Shown here: positions 9,003-17,696 of the stretch, in pieces
How positions within the stretch are numbered: position 1 is the stretch's first letter
Layout of the letters: each line of letters begins with the position of its first letter
DNA from: Acidiflorens sp963715965
GTDB taxonomy: Bacteria > Acidobacteriota > Terriglobia > Terriglobales > Acidobacteriaceae
Assembly: GCA_963715965.1 (NCBI GenBank)
Contig: CAVQSN010000003.1
Location: forward strand, 1,240,001 to 1,304,000
Length of the DNA: 64,000 bases
Reading direction: 5' to 3'
The notes under the pieces: model-generated
What the model saw: the letters and a program-made list of their open reading frames with translations, nothing else
The model's database searches: none
Told to the model about the DNA's origin: nothing
Made by a program: the position numbers and the translations under genes

Positions 9003-10028
9003 ATGCCGGTAGAACACAATGAATTCCGCAGCATCGCCCACGGCAACGGCAGTCCGATTGCCACTCTCTCCGGTCGCCCGCTGCTGCCCAACGCCGGCAT
9101 TCCGCTCAATCTGGATTGGGTCCGCGAAGTGCGCGTCAACACCAGCGCGGTCGAACGCCGCGCACAGTCCCAGGTTGCGCGGCGCACCGTAAAAAAAGAA
9201 TGGCAGGCGGCCTGGCTGCTCCGCGCCATCACCTGCATGGACCTGACCACTCTTTCCGGCGACGATACCGACGAGCGCGTGCGCCGCTTGTGCGCGAAGG
9301 GCCGGCATCCCATCCAACTGGAATTGGAACAGAAGCTGGGGATCGAGCAGCTGCAGATTAAAGTCGCAGCCATCTGTGTGTATCACACGTTTGTCGAAAC
9401 CGCCCTGCACGCGCTCGAGGGCAGCGGAGTACATGTCGCCGCCGTCTCTACCGGATTCCCTGCCGGTCTGTCGCCGCTGGCCGAACGCGTCAATGAGATT
9501 CGCCGCTCTGTCGAAGCTGGCGCACAGGAAATCGATGTAGTCATCACGCGCGCCCACGTTTTCGGCGGACGCTGGCAGGCGCTCTACGACGAAGTCGCAG
9601 CTTTCAAACAAGCCTGCGGATCGGCGCACATGAAAGTAATCCTCGGAACCGGCGATCTGCTCACGCTGCGAAACGTGGCACGCGCAAGTGTAGTCGCTAT
9701 GATGGCGGGCGCCGATTTCATCAAAACTTCAACCGGAAAAGAACCGACGAATGCCACCTTGCCCGTCGGGTTGGTGATGACTCGCTGCATCCGCGAGTAC
9801 GCGCAGCAAACCGGCATGGCCGTTGGCTTCAAGCCAGCTGGCGGCATCCGCACCGCGAAGCAGTCGCTCGATTGGCTGGCCATGATCAAAGAGGAACTGG
9901 GCGAGTCGTGGTTGCGTGCGGAGATGTTTCGCTTCGGCGCCAGCGGCCTGCTCGGCGACATCGAGCGCCAACTGGAGCATCAGGCCACCGGGCGCTATTC
10001 GGCGGAGTATCGGCATCCGCTGGCATAG
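9003..10028 (+). CDS. deoC: Deoxyribose-phosphate aldolase
   Basis: DeoC cleaves 2-deoxyribose-5-phosphate to acetaldehyde and glyceraldehyde-3-phosphate. The 341-residue product is longer than the short bacterial type (about 220-260) because of an 80-residue N-terminal extension; it resembles the longer DERA class. The core has AAICVYHTFVETA, STGFPAG, the lysine-containing strand MKVILGTGDLLT, and the Schiff-base strand GADFIKTSTGK with K241 as the expected catalytic lysine. VGFKPAGGIRTAKQSLDWLA forms the phosphate site. I prefer the ATG at 9003 over a TTG at 8994. The next gene follows after 8 bases, and the operon continues to the ALDH, which could oxidise the acetaldehyde released. Confidence 0.93.
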   Translation: MPVEHNEFRSIAHGNGSPIATLSGRPLLPNAGIPLNLDWVREVRVNTSAVERRAQSQVARRTVKKEWQAAWLLRAITCMDLTTLSGDDTDERVRRLCAKGRHPIQLELEQKLGIEQLQIKVAAICVYHTFVETALHALEGSGVHVAAVSTGFPAGLSPLAERVNEIRRSVEAGAQEIDVVITRAHVFGGRWQALYDEVAAFKQACGSAHMKVILGTGDLLTLRNVARASVVAMMAGADFIKTSTGKEPTNATLPVGLVMTRCIREYAQQTGMAVGFKPAGGIRTAKQSLDWLAMIKEELGESWLRAEMFRFGASGLLGDIERQLEHQATGRYSAEYRHPLA

Positions 10029-10036
10029 GAGGATAA

Positions 10037-10462
10037 GTGGAGAATGTGGAAAGCATCGCCCTCATCCGCAGATTCATCGAAGCGTGTGTTCGAGCTGACC
10101 CAGAGGAGTTCGGCAGCTACTTTACCGAGGATGCAACGTGGTGGAATACACCGTGGAAACCTATTACGGGCCGCGACGCGATCCGCGAGACGTTGCGGCG
10201 CGGAGCCGCAAGCATGGTTGCGTTGCCGTGGGAGATTCTCCACATCGTGGCGGATGACGGCATTGTGATGACCGAGCGGGTGGACAACTTCATGGTCGGA
10301 GAAACCCGCGTCCGCGTTCCGTGCATGGGTGTGTTTGAGCTGCGTAGCGGAAAGATCGCGGCATGGCGTGATTACTGGGATCTACAACAGTTCGAGGGTC
10401 AACTCCCCCCTGCCCTTGACCACGTGGAAACAGCGCCTAAGGAATCGAGCCAACACCAATGA
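10037..10462 (+). CDS. NTF2-fold protein, limonene-1,2-epoxide hydrolase/SnoaL-like
   Basis: The 141-residue product has the SnoaL/NTF2-like cone fold pattern: an N-terminal helix (IALIRRFIEACVRADPEEFGSYF), a W/N-rich segment, then PITGRDAIRETLRR and alternating strands ending in FELRSGKIAAWRDYWDLQQFE. The last two segments supply the Arg and Asp found in the Asp-Arg-Asp centre of limonene-1,2-epoxide hydrolases, so hydrolase activity is possible but unproven. The start is GTG. It is located 8 bases after deoC and overlaps the ALDH start by 4 bases (ATGA), so translational coupling is likely. Its role in deoxyribose or aldehyde catabolism is unknown. Confidence 0.7.
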   Translation: MENVESIALIRRFIEACVRADPEEFGSYFTEDATWWNTPWKPITGRDAIRETLRRGAASMVALPWEILHIVADDGIVMTERVDNFMVGETRVRVPCMGVFELRSGKIAAWRDYWDLQQFEGQLPPALDHVETAPKESSQHQ

Positions 10463-12876
10463 CCATTGCTGAAAAGTTCGTCACCATGGAATACGGTCCC
10501 GCTCCAGAAGATTCGAAAGAAGCGATCAACTGGCTGGAGCGGCATGGCCAGCGCTTCCAGCACTTCATCGCCGGAGCATGGCAGGCGCCCGCTGCAGGCG
10601 AGTATTTCGACACCGTCGATCCATCCAATGGCGAGAAACTAGCCTCGGTCGCTCAAGGCTCACCGGCCGACATCGACGCTGCGGTCAAAGCCGCGCGCGC
10701 CGCCTCTTCCGCATGGCGCGCACTCACCCCTCATGCCCGCGCACGCTACCTCTATGCCCTCGCGCGCCTGGTGCAGAAACATTCGCGATTGCTCGCCGTT
10801 CTCGAAACCATGGACAACGGCAAACCCATCCGCGAAAGCCGTGACATCGACATTCCGCTGGTCGCGCGCCATTTTTACTACCACGCGGGTTGGGCGCAAC
10901 TGCTCGACCAAGAGTTCCCCGAATACGTTCCCTGCGGCGTCGTCGGCCAAGTCATTCCGTGGAACTTTCCGTTGCTGATGCTGGCCTGGAAAATTGCACC
11001 CGCGCTCGCCACAGGAAACACCGTCGTCCTGAAGCCCGCGGAATTCACGCCGCTGACCGCGCTCGCCTTCGCTGAAATCTGCCAGGAAGCCGGCCTGCCT
11101 GCCGGTGTCGTCAACATCGTTACCGGGGACGGCGCAACCGGCGAGGCTCTCGTCAAACATCCCGATGTCGACAAGATCGCGTTCACCGGATCCACCGAAG
11201 TCGGCCGCGCCATTCGCTCCGCGACCGCACCCAGTCACAAGCGCCTGTCGCTCGAACTCGGCGGCAAATCCCCATTCATCGTTTTTGAAGACGCCGACCT
11301 CGACAGCACGGTGGAAGGCCTGGTCGATGGCATCTGGTTCAATCAAGGTCAAGTGTGTTGCGCGGGCTCGCGCCTGCTGATGCAGGAGAGCATCGCCGAA
11401 GCTCTGATCGCCAAGATTCAGGATCGCATGAGCACCCTGCGCATCGGTGCTCCGCTCGACAAAGCGATTGACATTGGAGCCATCGTCGCCAAAGTGCAAC
11501 TCGATCGCATCCGCAAGTTAGTCGATCAGGGCGTCGCCGACGGCGCAACCTGCTGGCAGCCGCAAGTCACGTTGCCCGTGCGCGGCTTTTATTATCCGCC
11601 GACGCTTCTGAGCAATGTGCATCCCACGTCGATCGTTGCGCAGCAGGAAATCTTTGGCCCCGTGCTCGCGGCAATGACCTTCCGCACACCCGCCGAAGCC
11701 GTGGAGTTGGCAAACAATACGGTGTATGGGCTGGCGGCCTGCGTCTGGAGCGAGAGCATCAATGTCGCTCTGCATGTGGCGTCTCAACTCAAAGCAGGAG
11801 TCGTCTGGGTCAATTGCACGAACCTGTTCGACGCATCCTGCGGCTTCGGCGGATATCGCGAAAGCGGTTACGGACGCGAGGGCGGACGCGAAGGCCTGCT
11901 CGAATACATGACACCAGCATGGTTCAAGACCGCGCCAATGCTCGCGGCCGAGGCGTCAGGTCCTGCGTCTCAGATCTCAGAACAAACTGAGAGCGCAGAC
12001 AGCCTCGATCGAGGCGGCGAGTTACTCGGGACTCCTGCCATTGATCGCACCGTAAAACTTTACATCGGAGGCAAGCAGGCGCGACCCGATTCCGGCTACA
12101 GTATGGAAGTGCACGCCGCCGATGGACGATTGCTCGGCGAAGCTCCACTCGGCAACCGCAAGGATATTCGCAATGCCGTCGAAGCGGCGCGCAAGGCTGC
12201 TTCGTGGACCAGGGCCACGGCCCACAATCGCGCCCAGGTTCTCTACTACATCGCCGAAAATCTTTCGCAACGAAGCGCGGAAATTGCCCACCGTCTGGCC
12301 GCGATCGTTGGCGACAAACAGGCTGCCGCCGAAGTCGATCTCAGCATCCAGCGGATTTTCTCCTATGCAGCGTGGGCCGATAAATTTGACGGCGCGGTGC
12401 ACAATCCTCCCTTCCGCAACGTCGCGATCGCGATGAACGAGGCCATCGGCACGGTGGGCGTCATCTGCCCGCGCGAAGCGCCGCTACTCGGCTTTCTCTC
12501 TCTGGTTATGCCGGCTCTCGCTGTTGGCAACACTGTGATCGCCGTGCCATCGGAAGCCTATCCACTCATCACCGGCGATCTCTACCAGCTTTTCGACACC
12601 AGCGATCTGCCCGGCGGCGCGCTCAACATCGTCACCGGATACGTTTCGCAACTTCTCAAACCGCTCGCCGAACACGACGACATCGACGCCATCTGGTGCT
12701 TCAGCGACGAAGCCAACGCCGCCTCAGCCAAGGCAATGTCGATCGGCAATCTGAAACAGGTCTGGACCAACGAAGGCCGCGCCATTGATTGGTTCAATCC
12801 GAAGCTCGCCGAGGGCCGCTGGTTTCTTGAGCACGCCACCCAAGTCAAGAACATCTGGGTTCCCTACGGCGAGTAG
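10459..12876 (+). CDS. Two-domain aldehyde dehydrogenase (ALDH16-like)
   Basis: The 805-residue product has a complete N-terminal ALDH domain (about residues 30-490). It contains IPWNFPLLMLAWKIAPAL, the cofactor motif AFTGSTEVGRAI, the glutamate motif LELGGKSP, and the nucleophile region FNQGQVCCAGSR, in which C300 aligns with Cys302 of ALDH2. A linker of about 30 residues follows. A second ALDH-like domain (about 525-805) retains the Rossmann-like segments (GTVGVICPREAPLLGF, LPGGALNIVTG) but has no Cys/Glu catalytic centre. This architecture defines ALDH16, whose second domain is structural. The likely role is oxidation of the acetaldehyde made by DeoC, or another aldehyde. It is the last gene of the deoC operon. 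The linker-coding DNA at 11963-11998 contains an imperfect inverted repeat. Confidence 0.88.
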   Translation: MTIAEKFVTMEYGPAPEDSKEAINWLERHGQRFQHFIAGAWQAPAAGEYFDTVDPSNGEKLASVAQGSPADIDAAVKAARAASSAWRALTPHARARYLYALARLVQKHSRLLAVLETMDNGKPIRESRDIDIPLVARHFYYHAGWAQLLDQEFPEYVPCGVVGQVIPWNFPLLMLAWKIAPALATGNTVVLKPAEFTPLTALAFAEICQEAGLPAGVVNIVTGDGATGEALVKHPDVDKIAFTGSTEVGRAIRSATAPSHKRLSLELGGKSPFIVFEDADLDSTVEGLVDGIWFNQGQVCCAGSRLLMQESIAEALIAKIQDRMSTLRIGAPLDKAIDIGAIVAKVQLDRIRKLVDQGVADGATCWQPQVTLPVRGFYYPPTLLSNVHPTSIVAQQEIFGPVLAAMTFRTPAEAVELANNTVYGLAACVWSESINVALHVASQLKAGVVWVNCTNLFDASCGFGGYRESGYGREGGREGLLEYMTPAWFKTAPMLAAEASGPASQISEQTESADSLDRGGELLGTPAIDRTVKLYIGGKQARPDSGYSMEVHAADGRLLGEAPLGNRKDIRNAVEAARKAASWTRATAHNRAQVLYYIAENLSQRSAEIAHRLAAIVGDKQAAAEVDLSIQRIFSYAAWADKFDGAVHNPPFRNVAIAMNEAIGTVGVICPREAPLLGFLSLVMPALAVGNTVIAVPSEAYPLITGDLYQLFDTSDLPGGALNIVTGYVSQLLKPLAEHDDIDAIWCFSDEANAASAKAMSIGNLKQVWTNEGRAIDWFNPKLAEGRWFLEHATQVKNIWVPYGE

Positions 12877-12896
12877 AAGGAAAGCATTTGTAGCTT

Positions 12897-12969
12897 CCGA
12901 TGTGTAATTTGTAATTTGAAAGCCGCTGTCCTTGATCTAAATTGCAAATTACCAATTACAAATTACCAA
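12897..12969. repeat. AT-rich TAATTTG inverted-repeat element
   Basis: The spacer between the ALDH gene and the TrpF-like gene is AT-rich in a GC-rich genome. It contains TGTAATTTGTAATTTG on the left. On the right is an array complementary to it (CAAATTACCAATTACAAATT). The arms are separated by about 25 bases. The right arm runs directly into the ATG of the next gene, so the repeat would occupy its ribosome-binding region. A folded transcript might mask the start codon. Confidence 0.6.
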
Positions 12970-13655
12970 TGAAACCCTACCGCACACCCCGTATAAAGAT
13001 CTGCTGCATCGCCAGCATCGCCGAAGCCGCGCTCGCCGTCGACTCCGGAGCCTCCGCGTTGGGCCTGGTCTCGCACATGCCGAGCGGCCCCGGCGTCATC
13101 AGCGATGACCAGATCGCCCAGATCGCAGCCACCGTCCCTCCCGCGATCGGAACGTTCCTTTTGACGTCCCGTCAGAACGCGGCTGACATCATCGCGCAAC
13201 AGCGTTTCTGCCGCACCAACACCATCCAGATTTGCGACCATCTGACGCAAGGCACGCATCGCGATCTGAAAAGCGCCTTGCCCGGAATTTCCATCGTGCA
13301 GGTCATCCACGTGACCGGCCCCGAATCCATCGAAGAGGCCACGCAGGTCGCGCCTCATGTCGATGCCATCCTCCTCGATTCCGGCAACCAGAAGCTCGCC
13401 GTCAAGGAATTAGGCGGGACCGGCAGAACTCACGATTGGACCTTAAGCCGCACCATCCGCGAACGCGTTGCCGTCCCGCTGTTTTTAGCTGGAGGTCTGA
13501 CGCCAGATAACGTAGGCCGCGCGATCGAAGAGGTGGCCCCCTACGGACTCGACATCTGTTCCGGTGTCCGCACCAATGGCAAGCTCGATGCCGACAAACT
13601 CAAACGCTTCTTTGCCGCGGTGCGCAGCGCAGCGGAAGGACTTCTACTTACATAA
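12969..13655 (+). CDS. Phosphoribosylanthranilate isomerase-like TIM-barrel protein (TrpF family)
   Basis: The 228-residue product follows the TrpF pattern. It begins KICCIASIAEAALAVDSGASALGL, where TrpF has KICG. It continues with LLDS, then GGTGRTHDWTLS, VPLFLAGGLTPDNV and GLDICSGVRTNGKLDADKL for phosphate binding. The general-base cysteine (KICC) and the acid aspartate (LLDS) are kept. The usual SPR element is replaced by MPSGPGVISD. This, and the absence of other trp genes, suggests a paralogue with another substrate or a second isomerase. No Shine-Dalgarno is seen; the start is buried in the AT-rich repeat. An upstream in-frame start at 12942 exists but lies entirely in repeat sequence. 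Confidence 0.75.
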   Translation: MKPYRTPRIKICCIASIAEAALAVDSGASALGLVSHMPSGPGVISDDQIAQIAATVPPAIGTFLLTSRQNAADIIAQQRFCRTNTIQICDHLTQGTHRDLKSALPGISIVQVIHVTGPESIEEATQVAPHVDAILLDSGNQKLAVKELGGTGRTHDWTLSRTIRERVAVPLFLAGGLTPDNVGRAIEEVAPYGLDICSGVRTNGKLDADKLKRFFAAVRSAAEGLLLT

Positions 13656-13808
13656 GGCGCGGTAGTTCTATCTTTTGCAATTCTTCTTCTCCATCACCAA
13701 CTCGCGCTCACCTGCAGCCCGCTTCGGTGATAATAGAGTCGCGCGGCAGTTTCGCGCCGGCTTGGCCCCCTAAGCGTCCAAGTCCGACTTTGCCGTATGG
13801 GAGATGGA

Positions 13809-15164
13809 ATGGATCCCGAATTCGACTCCGCCAGCGCCACTTCTGATGACGCCTCCGCTGTCAAGATAGCTCTTCTTGGTTTCGGAACCGTCGGCAGCTC
13901 TGTGGCTAAAATCCTTTGCGAGCGTGCGAACACCAACCTGCGCCTGACTCACGTGCTCAATCGCAACGTGGAGCGCAAAAAAGTCGACTGGCTTCCCTCT
14001 TCCGTAAAGTGGACCGAGAAAATCGACGACGTTCTTTCCTCCGACGCCGAGATCGTCGTCGAAGTCATGGGCGGCCTTGATCCCACCGAAAGCTGGATTC
14101 GCCGCATCCTTTCCGCTCGCAAATCGGTAGTCACGGCCAACAAGCAGCTGATCGCCCGCTGCGGTCCCGAACTCATCGCGCTCGCGCAATCGATGGACCA
14201 GCAGATTCACTTCGGCGCATCGGTAGCCGGCGGCGTTCCGGTAATCTCAGGGTTGCAGGACGGTTTGGCCGGAGACGAACTGTTCAAGATCCGCGGCATT
14301 CTCAACGGCACCTGCAACTACATTCTCAGCCAGATCGAAGCCAACGGCATTCCCTTTGCCACCGCGCTGCGCGAGGCCCAGAAACTTGGCTTTGCCGAAG
14401 CCGACCCCACCGACGACATCGACGGCTTCGATGCCCGCGCCAAGCTCGCCATTCTCGCCCGCGTTGGACTCCACTGCCTGGTCGATCCGGAAAGCATTCG
14501 AGCCCGCTCCATTTCCGCCATCGATGCCGTGGATTTCGAATATGCAAGTCAGCTGGGCTGCACCATTCGCCAGATTTCATGGGCGGAACTGAAAACGCCA
14601 GAATCGAATCCGTCCGAAGCAAGATCCGAGTTGATGGAAAATTCGAAAGCCGACGACTTATTCGCCGCCGTCCAGCCGGCGCTGGTCGATCTCGCGTCGC
14701 CGCTAGCGCGCGTCGAAGGCAGTCAAAATCTCGTCGTAGCTACCGGCAAATATGGCGGCGAGACCGTCTTCGGCGGCCACGGAGCTGGCGGCAATCCTAC
14801 CGCGGTCGCCGTCGTCTCCGACATTCTCGCGATAGCGCGTTCCCGGCAACCTTCACCGGCTTCCGCTGAAGCTCCCCAATCCGCGGAGAAAACCCCAACC
14901 GTCACTCCCGAATTCACGGCCAAACACTACTTGCGTTTTCTCGTCAAAGACCGCCCCGGCATCATCGCCGCGCTGGCCACAATTCTCTCCCAGTGCGGAG
15001 TCAACATCGACACGGTCCTGCAGAAACCCGGCTGCCAGAAGTCGCATCTTCCCTTCTTGATTACGCTGGAGGAATGCAACTCCTGGCAGGTAGAGCAAGC
15101 CTTACGGCAAATCAATTTGCTGGATTTCCTGGTGCAGCCTTGTTTGCATCTGCCGATTTTTTAA
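13809..15164 (+). CDS. hom: Homoserine dehydrogenase with C-terminal ACT domain
   Basis: The enzyme reduces aspartate semialdehyde to homoserine in the threonine/methionine branch. The nucleotide site is ALLGFGTVGSSVAKIL. Family motifs are VVEVMGG, VVTANKQLIA, FGASVAGGVPVI, the signature ILNGTCNYILSQIE and EADPTDDIDGFDARAKLAILA with catalytic acidic residues. An ACT domain (about residues 375-445, KDRPGIIAALATILSQCGVNIDTVLQ) implies feedback control by an amino acid, usually threonine. The ATG at 13809 is preceded by GGGAG at five bases; an ATG at 13797 would add four residues. The gene is convergent with the malic enzyme gene and separated from it by a strong hairpin. Confidence 0.93.
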   Translation: MDPEFDSASATSDDASAVKIALLGFGTVGSSVAKILCERANTNLRLTHVLNRNVERKKVDWLPSSVKWTEKIDDVLSSDAEIVVEVMGGLDPTESWIRRILSARKSVVTANKQLIARCGPELIALAQSMDQQIHFGASVAGGVPVISGLQDGLAGDELFKIRGILNGTCNYILSQIEANGIPFATALREAQKLGFAEADPTDDIDGFDARAKLAILARVGLHCLVDPESIRARSISAIDAVDFEYASQLGCTIRQISWAELKTPESNPSEARSELMENSKADDLFAAVQPALVDLASPLARVEGSQNLVVATGKYGGETVFGGHGAGGNPTAVAVVSDILAIARSRQPSPASAEAPQSAEKTPTVTPEFTAKHYLRFLVKDRPGIIAALATILSQCGVNIDTVLQKPGCQKSHLPFLITLEECNSWQVEQALRQINLLDFLVQPCLHLPIF

Positions 15165-15192
15165 GACACACACGCAACCGCATCAAGCGTGG

Positions 15193-15231
15193 CCTCAGCA
15201 ATCGCATAAGAGATTGAAGCGATTGCTGAGG
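15193..15231. terminator. Bidirectional hairpin terminator
   Basis: A perfect 13-base-pair stem joins 15193-15205 (CCTCAGCAATCGC) to 15219-15231, with a 13-base loop. It lies between the convergent homoserine dehydrogenase and malic enzyme genes. No long T-run follows on either strand, so it is terminator-like rather than a textbook intrinsic terminator. Confidence 0.65.
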
Positions 15232-15274
15232 ATCTGGGTTGTATTCTTTCGTTCCGCTGCCTGAACCGCTGATC

Positions 15275-17578
15275 TCAGTCGGCCAGTATCACCGGTTTCG
15301 ACGCTTCCTTCAACCACTCGGAGTGGTCCCATTCCTGCGCATCGACGACGGCGATGGCAGCGATGTTAACGATCTCTTCCACCTCCGCGCCCCGCGCCAG
15401 CAGATGCACCGGCTTGCTCATTCCCATAAGAATCGGCCCAATCGTTTCGGCGCCGCCAATTCTCGCTAGCAGCTTGTAAGCGATATTCGCGGAATTCAAG
15501 TCGGGACAGATCAGCACATTGGCCCCGCCCTTCAGCGAACTGAAGGGATAGAGTTCTTCCATCAGTTCCGGCGAAACAGCAACGTCGGCCATCATCTCGC
15601 CGTCCACCATTAGCGTCGGGTCAGCTTTGTGCAGCAACTCAACCGCTTTGCGCATTTTCTCGCACTGCGGATGCTTGGTGCTCCCAAAGCTGGAGAACGA
15701 AAGCATGGCAATCCGCGGTTCGACGTCGAAGCGCCGAGCCGCCTCGGCGGCGCACAGCGCAATTTCCGCAAGTTCTTCCGCCGTCGGATCGATGTTGACG
15801 CTGCAGTCGGCCAGGAAATAAATATCTCCTTTGCGCGTGATCATGGCGTAGCACCCGGAAACCGTGTGCAAGCCTTCGCGCATCCGGATGATTTGTAGCG
15901 CGGGACGGATCACATCGGGGTAGTGCTGCGTAACCCCCGACACCAGCGCATCGGCATCGCCCATGTGCACCATCATGGAGCCAAAAACGTTGCGGTCGTT
16001 GATCAGCGTTTTCGCTTCACTCGGAGTCACACCGCGGCGCTGCCGCAGCCGGCAGAGTTCCTTGATATAACCGTCGCGCAGCGAAGACTCGGCGGGATCA
16101 ATCGTGCGCACGTCTTTTAGATCGAGGCCCAGGTCCAGCGCTTTGGCTTTGATTGCCGCGCTGCTGCCCAACAGGATGGGCACAGCGATGTGTTCTTCCA
16201 GCAAATTGTGACAAGCGCGCAAGATCTTCTCGTTCTCTCCTTCCGGAAAGACGACCGATTTGCGCTTGGCTTGCGCTTTGTGAATCATCACCCGCGAAAT
16301 CTCGTGAGCTTTGCCCAGCCGCCGCTCAAGTGCCTCACGATACTCGGCCAGATCGACCGGCTCCTGCGCTACGCCCGTACGCATCGCAGCTTCCGCGACG
16401 GCGGATGCCTCCCAGATGAGCACCCGCGGGTCGAACGGCTTTGGAATCAGATAATCGCGGCCAAACTTCAGCCGCTCCACTCCGTAGGCGCGGCAGACCG
16501 AGTCGGGCACGTCCTCCTTGGCTAGCTTGGCCAGGGCATAAGTCGCGGCCAGTTTCATTTCTTCATTGATCGCGGTGGCGTGCACGTCGAGCGCTCCTCG
16601 AAAAATAAACGGGAAGCCCAGCACGTTATTAACCTGATTGGGGTAGTCGGTACGCCCGGTGCACATGATGACGTCGGAACGGCAGGCTTTCGCGTCTTCG
16701 TATGTGATCTCCGGATCGGGATTCGCCATGGCGATCACAATCGGATCGGGCGCCATCGACCGCACCATGTCCTGTGTGGCCGCTCCACCAACGGAGAGTC
16801 CCAAGAACACGTCGGCGCCGACGAACGCCTCAGCCAGAGTGCGCAGTTTCGTATCTTGCGCCAAACGCTCCTTGTAAGGATTCATGCCTGCCGTTCGGCC
16901 TTTGTAAACCACTCCCTTGGTATCGCAGAGCGTAATGTTCTCGCGCTTCGCGCCCAGCCGGATGTAATGCTCGGCTGTGGCGATCGCCGAAGCTCCGGCG
17001 CCGTTGACGACGACTTTTATTTTGCCGATGTCCTTGCCCACCACTTCGAGGGCATTCAGCAATGCGGCTCCCGAAATAATGGCGGTGCCGTGTTGATCGT
17101 CATGGAACACCGGAATCTTCATCGTCTTCTTCAGCGTCTCTTCGATGTAAAAGCACTCCGGCGCTTTGATGTCCTCAAGATTGATGCCGCCGAACGTCGG
17201 TTCAAGAAGCTGGCACAGCTTGATGACATCGTCGGGATTGTGGCTGTCGACTTCGATATCAAAGACGTCCACATCGGCGAAGCGTTTAAACAACACGCCC
17301 TTACCCTCCATGACGGGTTTGCCAGCCAGCGCTCCGATGTCGCCAAGCCCGAGGACGGCGGTTCCGTTGGTGACCACCGCCACCAGATTTCCGCGCGCCG
17401 TGTACTTAAATGCGTCATGCGGATTGGCCTGAATGTCGAGGCAAGGTACAGCCACGCCGGGCGTGTAGGCCAGGCTCAGATCGCGTTGGGTGCGGCAAGG
17501 TTTTGTGGGAGTGACTTCAATCTTTCCGGGGCGCGACCCAAAATGGTAGTCGCGCGCTTGCTGTTTAGTGAACGACAT
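15275..17578 (-). CDS. maeB: NADP-dependent malic enzyme with phosphotransacetylase-like C-terminal domain
   Basis: The 767-residue product is of the MaeB type. Residues 1-430 form malic enzyme, oxidatively decarboxylating malate to pyruvate. It has DLSLAYTPGVA, NGTAVLGLGDIG, the metal-ligand region PVFHDDQHGTA and the Rossmann motif VVVNGAGASAIA. The rest resembles phosphate acetyltransferase (FPEGENEKILRACHNLLEE, GSMMVHMGDADALVSGV, YFLADCSVN) and in known MaeB proteins acts as an acetyl-CoA-responsive regulatory domain. An ATG at 17578 follows AAGGAG. It is divergent from the aminotransferase gene. The shared promoter region carries a CRP-like site at 17697-17712. The neighbouring acetyl-CoA synthetases fit a gluconeogenic role on acetate. 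Confidence 0.93.
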   Translation of the reverse strand: MSFTKQQARDYHFGSRPGKIEVTPTKPCRTQRDLSLAYTPGVAVPCLDIQANPHDAFKYTARGNLVAVVTNGTAVLGLGDIGALAGKPVMEGKGVLFKRFADVDVFDIEVDSHNPDDVIKLCQLLEPTFGGINLEDIKAPECFYIEETLKKTMKIPVFHDDQHGTAIISGAALLNALEVVGKDIGKIKVVVNGAGASAIATAEHYIRLGAKRENITLCDTKGVVYKGRTAGMNPYKERLAQDTKLRTLAEAFVGADVFLGLSVGGAATQDMVRSMAPDPIVIAMANPDPEITYEDAKACRSDVIMCTGRTDYPNQVNNVLGFPFIFRGALDVHATAINEEMKLAATYALAKLAKEDVPDSVCRAYGVERLKFGRDYLIPKPFDPRVLIWEASAVAEAAMRTGVAQEPVDLAEYREALERRLGKAHEISRVMIHKAQAKRKSVVFPEGENEKILRACHNLLEEHIAVPILLGSSAAIKAKALDLGLDLKDVRTIDPAESSLRDGYIKELCRLRQRRGVTPSEAKTLINDRNVFGSMMVHMGDADALVSGVTQHYPDVIRPALQIIRMREGLHTVSGCYAMITRKGDIYFLADCSVNIDPTAEELAEIALCAAEAARRFDVEPRIAMLSFSSFGSTKHPQCEKMRKAVELLHKADPTLMVDGEMMADVAVSPELMEELYPFSSLKGGANVLICPDLNSANIAYKLLARIGGAETIGPILMGMSKPVHLLARGAEVEEIVNIAAIAVVDAQEWDHSEWLKEASKPVILAD

Positions 17579-17696
17579 GGGGCTCTCCTTGGCGTTCGAT
17601 CTTGGTCGGAGGCGGCTATATGATCCAGCTCGCAAAAGGCTTTGCGTTGAGCCGGAAGCGACCTCTTTTAGTGTGCTCCCGAGGGTGATCAGAAAC

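Noticed and set aside
10660..11499. 279-codon frame opposite the ALDH gene
   Set aside because: Antisense of a conserved domain with no features of its own.
16580..17623. 347-codon frame opposite the malic enzyme gene
   Set aside because: It is fully contained in maeB, which has every expected motif; the translated shadow has no recognisable domain.
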